Part shown: one piece after another, positions 1-5,716 of the stretch
Layout: every line of letters starts with the position of its first letter
Position numbering within the stretch: position 1 is the stretch's first letter
Origin: Oscillospiraceae bacterium
Lineage (GTDB): Bacteria; Bacillota; Clostridia; Oscillospirales; Acutalibacteraceae
Direction of reading: 5' to 3'
Assembly: GCA_031262125.1 (NCBI GenBank)
Contig: JAISII010000011.1
Location: forward strand, 1-7,957
DNA length: 7,957 nt
Made by a program: the position numbers and the translations under genes
The notes under the pieces: model-generated
The model's database searches: none
Seen by the model: the letters and a program-made list of their open reading frames with translations, nothing else
Told to the model about the DNA's origin: nothing

Positions 1-1733
1 GATGCCCCTGCCACGTCGCTTTGTGTGGGTTTTTGTGCTTGACGCAGCATAACATCAACATATTCAAAAAATGTGCTTTCTTTAATTATATCAACTCTGA
101 AAATTGCCCGCAAACGGGATATTTCGGAGCATTCCTGCATTGTAAAATCGCCTTGAAAACTTAAAACGGCGTTTTCGCCCCGCTCTGCCTTTTGCAAAAG
201 GTAGCTGTACAGCCGCCTGTTAAAGTCGCTTGCAAACGCCGTGGGCGGAAGTTTATTTTGCAAAAAGGCAAACTTGTCCGGGTTTTCTATAAAATAAGCC
301 AGAACACAAGTTTCGGCCTTTTGTGCCCGAGAAATTACAGCTTGGCGGCTGTTTATAGGAGCAACCTGCGTGGTGATTGATTTTTGCATTTCTTTAATTT
401 CGTCCCTGCGGGTTTTGCGGTTGATTTTGCGGGATTTCTCTTTAACTTGCAGCAAAACGGCGTCTTTTTGCACGCCGAACTCCTCTGCCAAAACCGAAGA
501 ATACTTGTCCTGCTCGATTGGTGAATCTAACCCGGCAAGCACCTCTGCCGCTGATGAAAGGTAATCTACAACACCCTCGTTTGTGTTTAAATCATATTTG
601 CCACGCAGCAGGTGCAAGCGGTATTCTAAATCGTTAAGTGCAGAGCTTAGCACATTTTTAAAGGCTGCCTGCCCGTTATCTCCGTGGGCTTTAATATATT
701 CATCAGGGTCTTTGCCGGTTGGTATTTCGACCACCTTTACCTTAATACCGGAGCTGCGTAAAATCGGGATGGAGCGTTGGGTGGCTTTTTTGCCGGCTTC
801 GTCGCTGTCGTAGCAAATATAAACCTCGTCGGCATAACGCTTTATTAAATTTGCATGCTCGCTTGTTAGTGCAGTGCCCAGCGATGCCACAGCGTTTTGA
901 AAGCCCGCCTGATTAAGCGAAATAACGTCCATATAGCCTTCGCACAAAATTAACGAACCATTGTCGGTTTTTGCATTAAACTTTTTTGCGTTGTTAAGCG
1001 AGTAAAGATTGTTGCTTTTTTTAAAAACCAAAGTATCGTTTGTATTAAGGTATTTGGGCTTTTCGTCAGTAAGTATTCTTCCCCCAAAAGCTATAACATT
1101 GCCACGCAAATCGATAATTGGAAACATAACCCTGTTTTGAAAACGGTCGCCGCCCAAGCCCGTGCCCGATTTGCTCATATAGGCAAGGTTTGCCGCAACA
1201 ATTTCGTCCGGCTTAAAGCCCTGCCGCTCAAGGGCATTGCCCAAGGCAAAACGGTCGCTTGGTGCAAAGCCCAAGCCAAAGTGCTTTATTGTGCCGTCGC
1301 TTAAACCCCTGCCGTGCAAATAATCCAACGCCGCTTTGCCCTGCGGCTCGTAAAGTGCAAAATGAAAAAACTTTGCCGCCGCACGGTTTGCCTCATAAAT
1401 ACGCACCCGCAAGCGGGACGACGAATCGTCGTAAGAATCCTCGGGCAAAGCCATACCTGCACGCTGTGCCAAAAACTTTACGGCTTCTATGTAATCGAGA
1501 TTTTCGATTCGCATTACAAAATTAACAACTCCGCCGCCCGCACTGCAACCAAAACAATAGTAAGAATTACTATCAAGATAAACATTAAACGACGGTGTTT
1601 TTTCGCTGTGGAACGGGCAAAGCCCGACAAGATTCCGCCCCCTTCTACGCAAAGGCGAAACATAGGAGGATATTATTTCGGATATTTCACTTCTGGATTC
1701 CAGCTCTTGCAAGAAATATTCGGGCAACGCCAT
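1..1733 (-). CDS. dnaG: DNA primase DnaG, 3' end cut by window edge
   Basis: Bacterial primase, which makes the RNA primers for replication and works with the DnaB-type helicase. The ATG at 1733-1731 opens a frame that stays open to base 1, giving 577 codons; E. coli DnaG has 581 residues, so only a short C-terminal piece is missing. A GAGG Shine-Dalgarno lies 10 bases before the ATG. Residues 1-100 hold the CHC2 zinc-binding domain with the ligands C39, H42, C60 and C63 (CPFH and CFGC). The TOPRIM catalytic core shows EGYMD at 265-269, the DSD acidic pair D309/D311, and a GKDPDE motif with D342/D344. The E265, D309 and D311 numbers match those of E. coli DnaG. The region after about residue 430 is the divergent helicase-interacting domain. 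No frameshift or lost key residue is seen. It follows the yigZ-family gene by 113 bases on the same strand. Confidence 0.97.
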   Translation of the reverse strand, partial: MALPEYFLQELESRSEISEIISSYVSPLRRRGRNLVGLCPFHSEKTPSFNVYLDSNSYYCFGCSAGGGVVNFVMRIENLDYIEAVKFLAQRAGMALPEDSYDDSSSRLRVRIYEANRAAAKFFHFALYEPQGKAALDYLHGRGLSDGTIKHFGLGFAPSDRFALGNALERQGFKPDEIVAANLAYMSKSGTGLGGDRFQNRVMFPIIDLRGNVIAFGGRILTDEKPKYLNTNDTLVFKKSNNLYSLNNAKKFNAKTDNGSLILCEGYMDVISLNQAGFQNAVASLGTALTSEHANLIKRYADEVYICYDSDEAGKKATQRSIPILRSSGIKVKVVEIPTGKDPDEYIKAHGDNGQAAFKNVLSSALNDLEYRLHLLRGKYDLNTNEGVVDYLSSAAEVLAGLDSPIEQDKYSSVLAEEFGVQKDAVLLQVKEKSRKINRKTRRDEIKEMQKSITTQVAPINSRQAVISRAQKAETCVLAYFIENPDKFAFLQNKLPPTAFASDFNRRLYSYLLQKAERGENAVLSFQGDFTMQECSEISRLRAIFRVDIIKESTFFEYVDVMLRQAQKPTQSDVAGA

Positions 1734-1770
1734 TCAACAAAAACCTCGGTTTACACGTTTTTTATGTATT

Positions 1771-1794
1771 TATATACGCAAATATATACGCAAA
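1771..1794. repeat. Perfect 12-bp tandem direct repeat upstream of dnaG
   Basis: TATATACGCAAA occurs twice head to tail at 1771-1782 and 1783-1794. On the gene strand it reads TTTGCGTATATA twice, 38-61 bases upstream of the dnaG ATG. Each unit contains a TTGCGT and a TATATA element that look like weak -35 and -10 hexamers, and TATAAA occurs at 1774-1769, but no pair has both good sequence and 16-18 base spacing. It could be a promoter, a protein-binding site or a slippage duplication in AT-rich DNA. Confidence 0.6.
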
Positions 1795-1808
1795 AATTAC
1801 CCTAAATC

Positions 1809-1845
1809 CTTTTAAAAAAACGAAAATGTTTATGTTTTTTAAAAG
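1809..1845. repeat. AT-rich inverted repeat just after the yigZ-family stop codon
   Basis: Arms at 1809-1821 (CTTTTAAAAAAAC) and 1834-1845 (GTTTTTTAAAAG) are complementary apart from one extra A, around a 12-base loop. The repeat begins one base past the yigZ-family TAA on the minus strand. It may slow transcription or protect the 3' end, but the stem is almost entirely A-U and no run of T follows directly, so it is not a convincing intrinsic terminator. Read-through into dnaG remains possible. Confidence 0.4.
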
Positions 1846-1846
1846 A

Positions 1847-2470
1847 TTACTCAAAAAAGGCAAATTTTTCGTCTTTTTGTTCAATTTTAATTTTTCCGTT
1901 TGCTGCATTTTGCAATTGTGCAATAAAGCTGTCGGCTTGGTTTTTTCTTATACAGAATTTCAACTTAACAGAATCCTCAAAAACGGCAGCCTCGGTTTTT
2001 GTGTTTGCCGCTGCAAGCATAGCTTCTATTTTGCTGTAAAGGCTGTATTCAAACTCAAGCTGCACCACACTGCACAAAGCCGCCGTAACAACGCCTGCCG
2101 CTTTTACCGCCTCTGCGGCGGCTTTAGAGTACGCCCGTACCAGCCCGCCTGTGCCAAGCAGTGTGCCACCAAAATAGCGTGTTACTACAATTGCAGTGTT
2201 TGTAATTGCATTTTTACGCAAAACATCCAGCACGGGCAGCCCTGCCGTGCCTTGCGGTTCGCCGTCGTCGCTGTAGCGGGTGGTTTGGTTGTGCAAAACC
2301 GTGTAGGCATAGACATTGTGTGTTGCACTTGGGTGTTTTGATTTTATTGTGTTTATAAAAGTTTGGGCTTGTTCATCGGTTTTAACTGGCTGCACATAGC
2401 CTATAAAACGGCTTTTTTTCTCAACAAACTCAAAAACAGCCGCCTTGCCAACTGTAAAATATTCTTCCAT
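1847..2470 (-). CDS. yigZ: YigZ/IMPACT (UPF0029) family protein
   Basis: Homologue of E. coli YigZ and eukaryotic IMPACT, a soluble family linked to translation control whose bacterial biochemical role is not settled. From the chosen ATG at 2470-2468 it is 207 residues, close to the 204 of E. coli YigZ. The N-terminal UPF0029 domain (about 1-125) shows KKSRFIGYV at 18-26, THNVYAY at 50-56, RYSDDGEPQGTAG at 65-77 and VVTRYFGGTLLGTGGLVRAY at 95-114, all family signatures. Residues about 135-200 fit the C-terminal DUF1949 ferredoxin-like domain. The frame stays open upstream to another ATG at 2560, but that extension would translate the rpmE terminator, whereas the chosen ATG has an AGG Shine-Dalgarno eight bases upstream. 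It sits between rpmE and dnaG and is probably transcribed separately from rpmE. Confidence 0.94.
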   Translation of the reverse strand: MEEYFTVGKAAVFEFVEKKSRFIGYVQPVKTDEQAQTFINTIKSKHPSATHNVYAYTVLHNQTTRYSDDGEPQGTAGLPVLDVLRKNAITNTAIVVTRYFGGTLLGTGGLVRAYSKAAAEAVKAAGVVTAALCSVVQLEFEYSLYSKIEAMLAAANTKTEAAVFEDSVKLKFCIRKNQADSFIAQLQNAANGKIKIEQKDEKFAFFE

Positions 2471-2498
2471 AAAAACTACCTGTTTATCATAATAAGTA

Positions 2499-2504
2499 AT
2501 TATA
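2499..2504 (-). promoter_or_regulatory. Candidate -10 box for the yigZ-family gene
   Basis: A perfect TATAAT lies on the minus strand at 2504-2499, between the rpmE terminator and the yigZ-family ATG. That placement is sensible because the terminator should isolate this gene from rpmE. No acceptable -35 is found 16-18 bases upstream, since that position falls in the GC-rich terminator stem. AT-rich DNA yields such hexamers by chance, so this is tentative. Confidence 0.35.
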
Positions 2505-2510
2505 TTAAAT

Positions 2511-2546
2511 AAAAGAAAAAAGCGGCGAATTAGCAACGCCGCTTTT
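2511..2546 (-). terminator. Intrinsic (rho-independent) terminator of rpmE
   Basis: On the minus strand a perfect stem AAGCGGCG / CGCCGCTT (2544-2537 with 2527-2520), extendable by two A-U pairs to 2546 and 2518, encloses a 9-base loop and runs into TTTTTCTTTT. It lies 16 bases after the rpmE TAA. This is the clearest regulatory element in the window and it also rules out the longer start of the yigZ-family frame. Confidence 0.93.
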
Positions 2547-2562
2547 ACAAAGAACTCCAAAA

Positions 2563-2760
2563 TTATACACCGTAGCGTTTTTTAAATCTGTCAACACGTC
2601 CGCCGGTATCAACAAGCTTTTGCTTGCCGGTAAAAAACGGATGGCATTTTGAACAAATTTCTACACGAATATTCTGCTTTGTGGAGCCTGTTTCGATAAC
2701 ATTGCCGCAAGCACAAGAAATTGTGGTGGCTTTGTAATCGGGATGTCCTTCTTTTTTCAT
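2563..2760 (-). CDS. rpmE: 50S ribosomal protein L31 (bacterial type, zinc-binding form)
   Basis: L31 bridges the large subunit central protuberance and the small subunit head. The protein is 65 residues, the usual length for bacterial L31. It begins MKKEGHPDY and keeps the family signatures CSKCHPFFTGKQK at 36-48 and DTGGRVDRFKKRYG at 51-64. C16, C18, C36 and C39 supply the zinc-type (C+) cysteine set, so this is the zinc-dependent paralogue, not the zinc-free replacement form. The ATG at 2760 has a very strong GAGGTG Shine-Dalgarno seven bases upstream. It has its own sigma-A-like promoter, a structured leader and a strong terminator, so it is probably a single-gene transcript. Confidence 0.98.
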   Translation of the reverse strand: MKKEGHPDYKATTISCACGNVIETGSTKQNIRVEICSKCHPFFTGKQKLVDTGGRVDRFKKRYGV

Positions 2761-2787
2761 TATCTTTCACCTCTTTGGCTCTTAATG

Positions 2788-2820
2788 TGCGGCACAGTTT
2801 TTTAAAAAAACAAAACCGCA
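2788..2820 (-). promoter_or_regulatory. Hairpin in the rpmE 5' leader, possible L31 autoregulatory site
   Basis: In the predicted rpmE leader, TGCGG (2820-2816) pairs with CCGCA (2792-2788). Inside this, GTTTTT can pair with AAAAAC (around 2811 and 2797), with a symmetrical 4-by-4 internal loop between the two helices. The structure ends 12 bases before the GAGGTG Shine-Dalgarno. Ribosomal leaders that bind L31 are known or proposed in several bacterial groups, so an autoregulatory role is plausible. I cannot match it to a specific leader model by eye. Confidence 0.4.
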
Positions 2821-2845
2821 TAACAAATTTGCAACATATGCAATT

Positions 2846-2874
2846 ATTATACTACATTATTTGCAATAAATCAA
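2846..2874 (-). promoter_or_regulatory. Sigma-A-type promoter of rpmE
   Basis: On the minus strand, TTGATT (-35, 2874-2869) and a perfect TATAAT (-10, 2851-2846) are separated by exactly 17 bases. Transcription would start near 2839, giving a leader of about 80 bases that contains the hairpin and the strong Shine-Dalgarno. It lies directly upstream of rpmE in a non-coding gap, where a promoter is expected. Confidence 0.75.
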
Positions 2875-2885
2875 TAGTTTTATCG

Positions 2886-2930
2886 CACAATTATATTGTG
2901 ATTATTTAGCATTAGCACAATTTTTATGTG
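2886..2930. repeat. Two CACAA-N5-WTGTG dyads, 30 bp apart, upstream of the rpmE promoter
   Basis: CACAATTATATTGTG (2886-2900) is a perfect palindrome of six-base arms around three bases. CACAATTTTTATGTG (2916-2930) repeats it with 12 of 15 identical bases and one arm mismatch. Their start-to-start spacing is 30 bp, close to three helical turns, and they sit just upstream of the rpmE -35 and just after the stop of the VanY-like gene. This arrangement suits a dimeric regulator. The half-site orientation is the opposite of a Rex box. The first dyad also contains a TATAAT on the minus strand (2895-2890), without a good -35. Confidence 0.5.
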
Positions 2931-3623
2931 TTATTCACCGTAAATGACGTGATTGTGATATTCGTTAAGGCACATACCGTACGAACGCATATTTGCGGCG
3001 TTTTTTGTGCCCACATAACGGTAAACTTGGGAATTATAGTTCATTTGGGTGTCGTTCTCGTGGTTTTGCGGGTAACGCAGCACAAAGCCATAGTCGGTGC
3101 AATGGTTCTCTAACCAATTGCTCTCCGGCGTTTTTGAGAATACTCCCCCGTTTTTTGAAGCAAAGGTTACCAGCATTCCGCTTTGAGCTTCGCTTGCACC
3201 GCCTTGCGGCACTGTTTTTTTAGCATCGGCTTCGGCACGAATAACCGAAAGCCCGTTTTTGGTGATTAGGCGGTTCTTTTCGGCTTCATAAAGCTCTGTT
3301 TGCTTTTCATAGGTTACATAGCCCGTAATAAGCTCCAGCTGCAAGCCCTCGGCTTTTGCTGCCTCCAGCAGCTCTGTCAGCTTTTCGGCTGCAAGTGTGT
3401 TGATTTCAACACACTCTACTTCTGTTAATTGCGGTTTGTAAGAGGCTTCTACCATATTTTTAGCGTTAATTATTTTTAAAAGCTCCTCTTGCGGCACGGT
3501 ATCGTAACCGTCGGCATAGGTTACAGACGGAACCTGCAAACTGCGGGAATTATAGTCTTGCGAAAAAATAAGGTATGCAAAATAAACCCCCGCCACCAAA
3601 ACGACAAATGCAACTATGGGCAA
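2931..3623 (-). CDS. Membrane-anchored VanY-fold (D-Ala-D-Ala carboxypeptidase-like) protein, catalytic residues lost
   Basis: Coordinates use the nearest canonical start, TTG at 3623 (230 residues). That start has no Shine-Dalgarno; the frame is open to 3725 and a good GAGGTG site precedes an ATA at 3707, so the real protein is probably 258 residues. The longer form has a basic N-terminus, then a membrane segment (residues 1-20 of the short form), and an extracytoplasmic domain. The scaffold fits the VanY/LAS peptidase family: TGYVTYEKQ at 100-108, SEAQSGMLVTF at 144-154, WLENHCTDYGFVLRYP at 170-185 and YRYVG at 201-205. Active members normally carry SGYRSYExQ, SEHQTGxAxD and EPWHxRYVG. Here the arginine is V103, the zinc His is A146, the zinc Asp is T153, the catalytic Glu is N197 and the last zinc His is V200. 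It is therefore unlikely to hydrolyse peptidoglycan and may bind cell wall or regulate another enzyme. It lies about 45 bases (by its ATA) downstream of thrS with no terminator between them. Confidence 0.8.
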   Translation of the reverse strand: MPIVAFVVLVAGVYFAYLIFSQDYNSRSLQVPSVTYADGYDTVPQEELLKIINAKNMVEASYKPQLTEVECVEINTLAAEKLTELLEAAKAEGLQLELITGYVTYEKQTELYEAEKNRLITKNGLSVIRAEADAKKTVPQGGASEAQSGMLVTFASKNGGVFSKTPESNWLENHCTDYGFVLRYPQNHENDTQMNYNSQVYRYVGTKNAANMRSYGMCLNEYHNHVIYGE

Positions 3624-3704
3624 AATTATTAAAAAAGGCTTTGCCAGTGTTATTTTTTCCGCCTCGGATTTTACACGTTTTTTTCTTGCGAATCTACTTT
3701 TTGC

Positions 3705-3721
3705 TATTTTGGTAACACCTC
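3705..3721 (-). promoter_or_regulatory. Shine-Dalgarno and probable ATA start of the VanY-like gene
   Basis: On the minus strand GAGGTG (3721-3716) is followed by eight bases and then ATA at 3707-3705, in frame with the VanY-like protein. The resulting N-terminus begins xAKSRFARKKRVKSEAEK, a basic stretch that fits a positive-inside anchor before the membrane helix. No ATG or GTG exists in this frame between the upstream stop (3728-3726) and the membrane segment. ATA is a rare start codon, so this rests on Shine-Dalgarno spacing and topology. Confidence 0.5.
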
Positions 3722-3752
3722 GATTTTAAAATTAGAGCAAACTAAAACATAC

Positions 3753-5693
3753 TTAAAGTGCTTTTGAGGCAACTTCCTCGGTGGCTTTGCTTAAAAACTC
3801 TTCTGCCGTCATTGCACCAAGGTCGCCCTCTTTGCGGCTGCGAACCGAAATTGCGTTATTTTCGATATCTTTATCGCCCGCAATTAGCATATAGGGCACT
3901 TTTGCAAGCTGTGCTTCTCGGATTTTATAAGAAATCTTTTCGCTGCGGTCGTCAACCTCCACACGCAGCCCGGCAGCCTCAAGCTTTGCTTTAACCTCAT
4001 AAATATAGTCTAAGTGCCTGTCGGCAATTGGCAGCAAACGCACCTGCACCGGGGCAAGCCACAGCGGGAACGCACCTGCGTATTTTTCAATAAGCAAGGC
4101 AAGCGTACGCTCATAGCAACCAATCGACGTGCGGTGGATTATATATGGGTTTTTCTTTTTGCCGTCGGCGGCTACATATTCCATACCGAATTTTTCGGCA
4201 AGCATTTGGTCAATTTGCAGAGTAATTAAAGTGTCCTCTTTGCCGTGAACATTTTTTATTTGAATATCTAACTTCGGGCCGTAAAAGGCCGCCTCGCCTA
4301 CCCCGATTTGATAGGGTACATTAAGGTCGTCTAAAATGGTTTTCATTGTGTTTTGTGCTTCGTCCCATTGCTCTTTTGTGCCGATGTATTTTTCTTTGTC
4401 GCTTTCGTCCCACTGAGAAAAGCGGTAAGATACATCCTCATAAAGCCCCAGTGTTTTAAGCATATAAATTGCAATTTCAAGGCATCCACGGAACTCGTCC
4501 TCTAACTGCTCGGGCGTACAAATATCGTGCCCTTCCGAAATGGTAAACTGACGCACACGAATAAGCCCGTGCATTTCTCCGCTGGACTCGTTGCGGAAGA
4601 GTGTTGAAGTCTCGCTAAGACGCATTGGCAAATCTCGGTAAGAGCGGGCACGGTTTAAAAAGACTTGGTACTGGAACGGGCAAGTCATAGGACGCAGGGC
4701 GAAAACCTCTTTGTCTTTTCCTTCGTCGCCCAACACAAACATACCATCACGATAATGGTCCCAATGCCCACTGAGCTTGTATAAATCGCTTTTTGCCATA
4801 AGGGGGGTTTTGGTCATTTGCCAGCCACGGCGTTGTTCTTCGTCCTCTACAAAACGCTGCAACAATTGGACAACCCTTGCACCTTTCGGCAGCAAAACAG
4901 GCAGCCCCTGCCCTATTAACTCACTTGTGGTAAACAGCTCAAGCTCTCGCCCGAGTTTATTGTGGTCCCTCTTTTTGGCTTCTTCTACCATTGCAAGGTA
5001 TTCTTCAAGCTGTGCCGCTTTTGGGTACGCTGTGCCATAAACACGGCAAAGCTGTGCATTTGCGGCATCGCCCCGCCAATATGCACCCGTGCAGTTTGTA
5101 AGCTCAAATGCCTTTAGCGGTGCAACACTCATAAGGTGCGGACCCGCACAAAGGTCGGCAAATTCGCCTTGCTTATAAAATGTAATATTCTCGCCCTTGG
5201 CGGCATGTTCGGCAGCAAGTTCTACCTTATAGCTCTCGCCCATCTCTTCAAGCAATTTTAAAGCCTCGGTTGGTGCAAGCTCAAAACGGCTGATTTCTAT
5301 GCCAGATTTTACAATTGCCTTCATTTCGGCTTTTATTTTTTCCAAATCTTCAGGTGCAAATGGTTTTTCTACGTCAAAATCATAATAAAACCCATTGTCT
5401 ACCGCCGGACCAATGGCAAGCTTTGCGTTGGGGTACAACCTTTTTACGGCTTGTGCCAAAACGTGAGAAGCCGTGTGCCAAAACGCTTTTTTACCCTCGG
5501 GTGCATCGAATGTTAAAAATTCAACTTCGCAGTCGGCATTTAGCGGCGTACGCAAATCGGCAATTGCACCGTCAATTTTGCACACACACACATTTTTATA
5601 TAAACCGCCGCCCAAAGCTTTTGCAAGCTCATAGGCTGTTGTGTTCGGCTCGATTTCTCTAATCGCTCCGTTTTTTAACGTAATGTTTATCAT
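3753..5693 (-). CDS. thrS: Threonyl-tRNA synthetase
   Basis: Class II synthetase that charges tRNA-Thr with threonine and edits mischarged serine; cytoplasmic. From the ATG at 5693 it has 646 residues, a normal full length. Domains in order: TGS (about 1-62); editing domain (about 63-225) with HTASH at 73-77 and CAGPH at 182-186; catalytic core (about 245-540); and the anticodon-binding domain (about 545-640). The catalytic zinc ligands appear to be C338 (RPMTCPF), H389 (SEGHD) and H520 (IIHRTS). Motif 2 is FRNESSGEMHG at 366-376, with R367. Motif 3 is GCYERTLALLIEKYAG at 525-540, with R529. The MTCPFQYQ and ETSTLFRNESSGEMHGLIRVRQF wording belongs to a subgroup distinct from E. coli ThrRS. 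An in-frame TTG at 5714 overlaps the Shine-Dalgarno and is rejected as the start. The gene begins 23 bases after the LRR gene stop and has no T-box leader of its own. Confidence 0.98.
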   Translation of the reverse strand: MINITLKNGAIREIEPNTTAYELAKALGGGLYKNVCVCKIDGAIADLRTPLNADCEVEFLTFDAPEGKKAFWHTASHVLAQAVKRLYPNAKLAIGPAVDNGFYYDFDVEKPFAPEDLEKIKAEMKAIVKSGIEISRFELAPTEALKLLEEMGESYKVELAAEHAAKGENITFYKQGEFADLCAGPHLMSVAPLKAFELTNCTGAYWRGDAANAQLCRVYGTAYPKAAQLEEYLAMVEEAKKRDHNKLGRELELFTTSELIGQGLPVLLPKGARVVQLLQRFVEDEEQRRGWQMTKTPLMAKSDLYKLSGHWDHYRDGMFVLGDEGKDKEVFALRPMTCPFQYQVFLNRARSYRDLPMRLSETSTLFRNESSGEMHGLIRVRQFTISEGHDICTPEQLEDEFRGCLEIAIYMLKTLGLYEDVSYRFSQWDESDKEKYIGTKEQWDEAQNTMKTILDDLNVPYQIGVGEAAFYGPKLDIQIKNVHGKEDTLITLQIDQMLAEKFGMEYVAADGKKKNPYIIHRTSIGCYERTLALLIEKYAGAFPLWLAPVQVRLLPIADRHLDYIYEVKAKLEAAGLRVEVDDRSEKISYKIREAQLAKVPYMLIAGDKDIENNAISVRSRKEGDLGAMTAEEFLSKATEEVASKAL

Positions 5694-5706
5694 TGTTTCT
5701 GTTAAT

Positions 5707-5712
5707 CTCCCC
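5707..5712 (-). promoter_or_regulatory. Shine-Dalgarno deciding the thrS start
   Basis: GGGGAG on the minus strand at 5712-5707 lies 13 bases before the ATG at 5693 and four bases after the TAA of the upstream LRR gene. The spacing is somewhat long, but the alternative in-frame TTG at 5714 overlaps this site and has none of its own. The closeness to the upstream stop suggests translational coupling. Confidence 0.6.
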
Positions 5713-5716
5713 AAAT

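Noticed and set aside
1809..1845. Intrinsic terminator of the yigZ-family gene
   Set aside because: The stem is almost all A-U and no T-run follows directly on the minus strand; kept only as an inverted repeat.
1595..2341. Plus-strand open frame of 248 codons
   Set aside because: It lies antisense to dnaG and the yigZ-family gene, both certain from their motifs; its composition is Cys- and Phe-rich as expected of a shadow frame, and no Shine-Dalgarno supports it.
2471..2560. Thirty-residue N-terminal extension of the yigZ-family protein
   Set aside because: It would translate the rpmE terminator hairpin and is not part of the family; the ATG at 2470 has a Shine-Dalgarno and gives the normal length.
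2609..2821. Minus-strand 70-codon frame overlapping rpmE
   Set aside because: It covers rpmE in another frame and has no family resemblance; rpmE itself is unambiguous.
2886..2920. Rex operator
   Set aside because: A Rex box is TTGTGAA-N4-TTCACAA; here the tight dyad has the reverse orientation (CACAA then TTGTG), and the TTGTG to CACAA pair is 15 bases apart, which is too wide.
5315..5662. Plus-strand 115-codon frame
   Set aside because: Antisense shadow of the thrS editing domain with no independent support.
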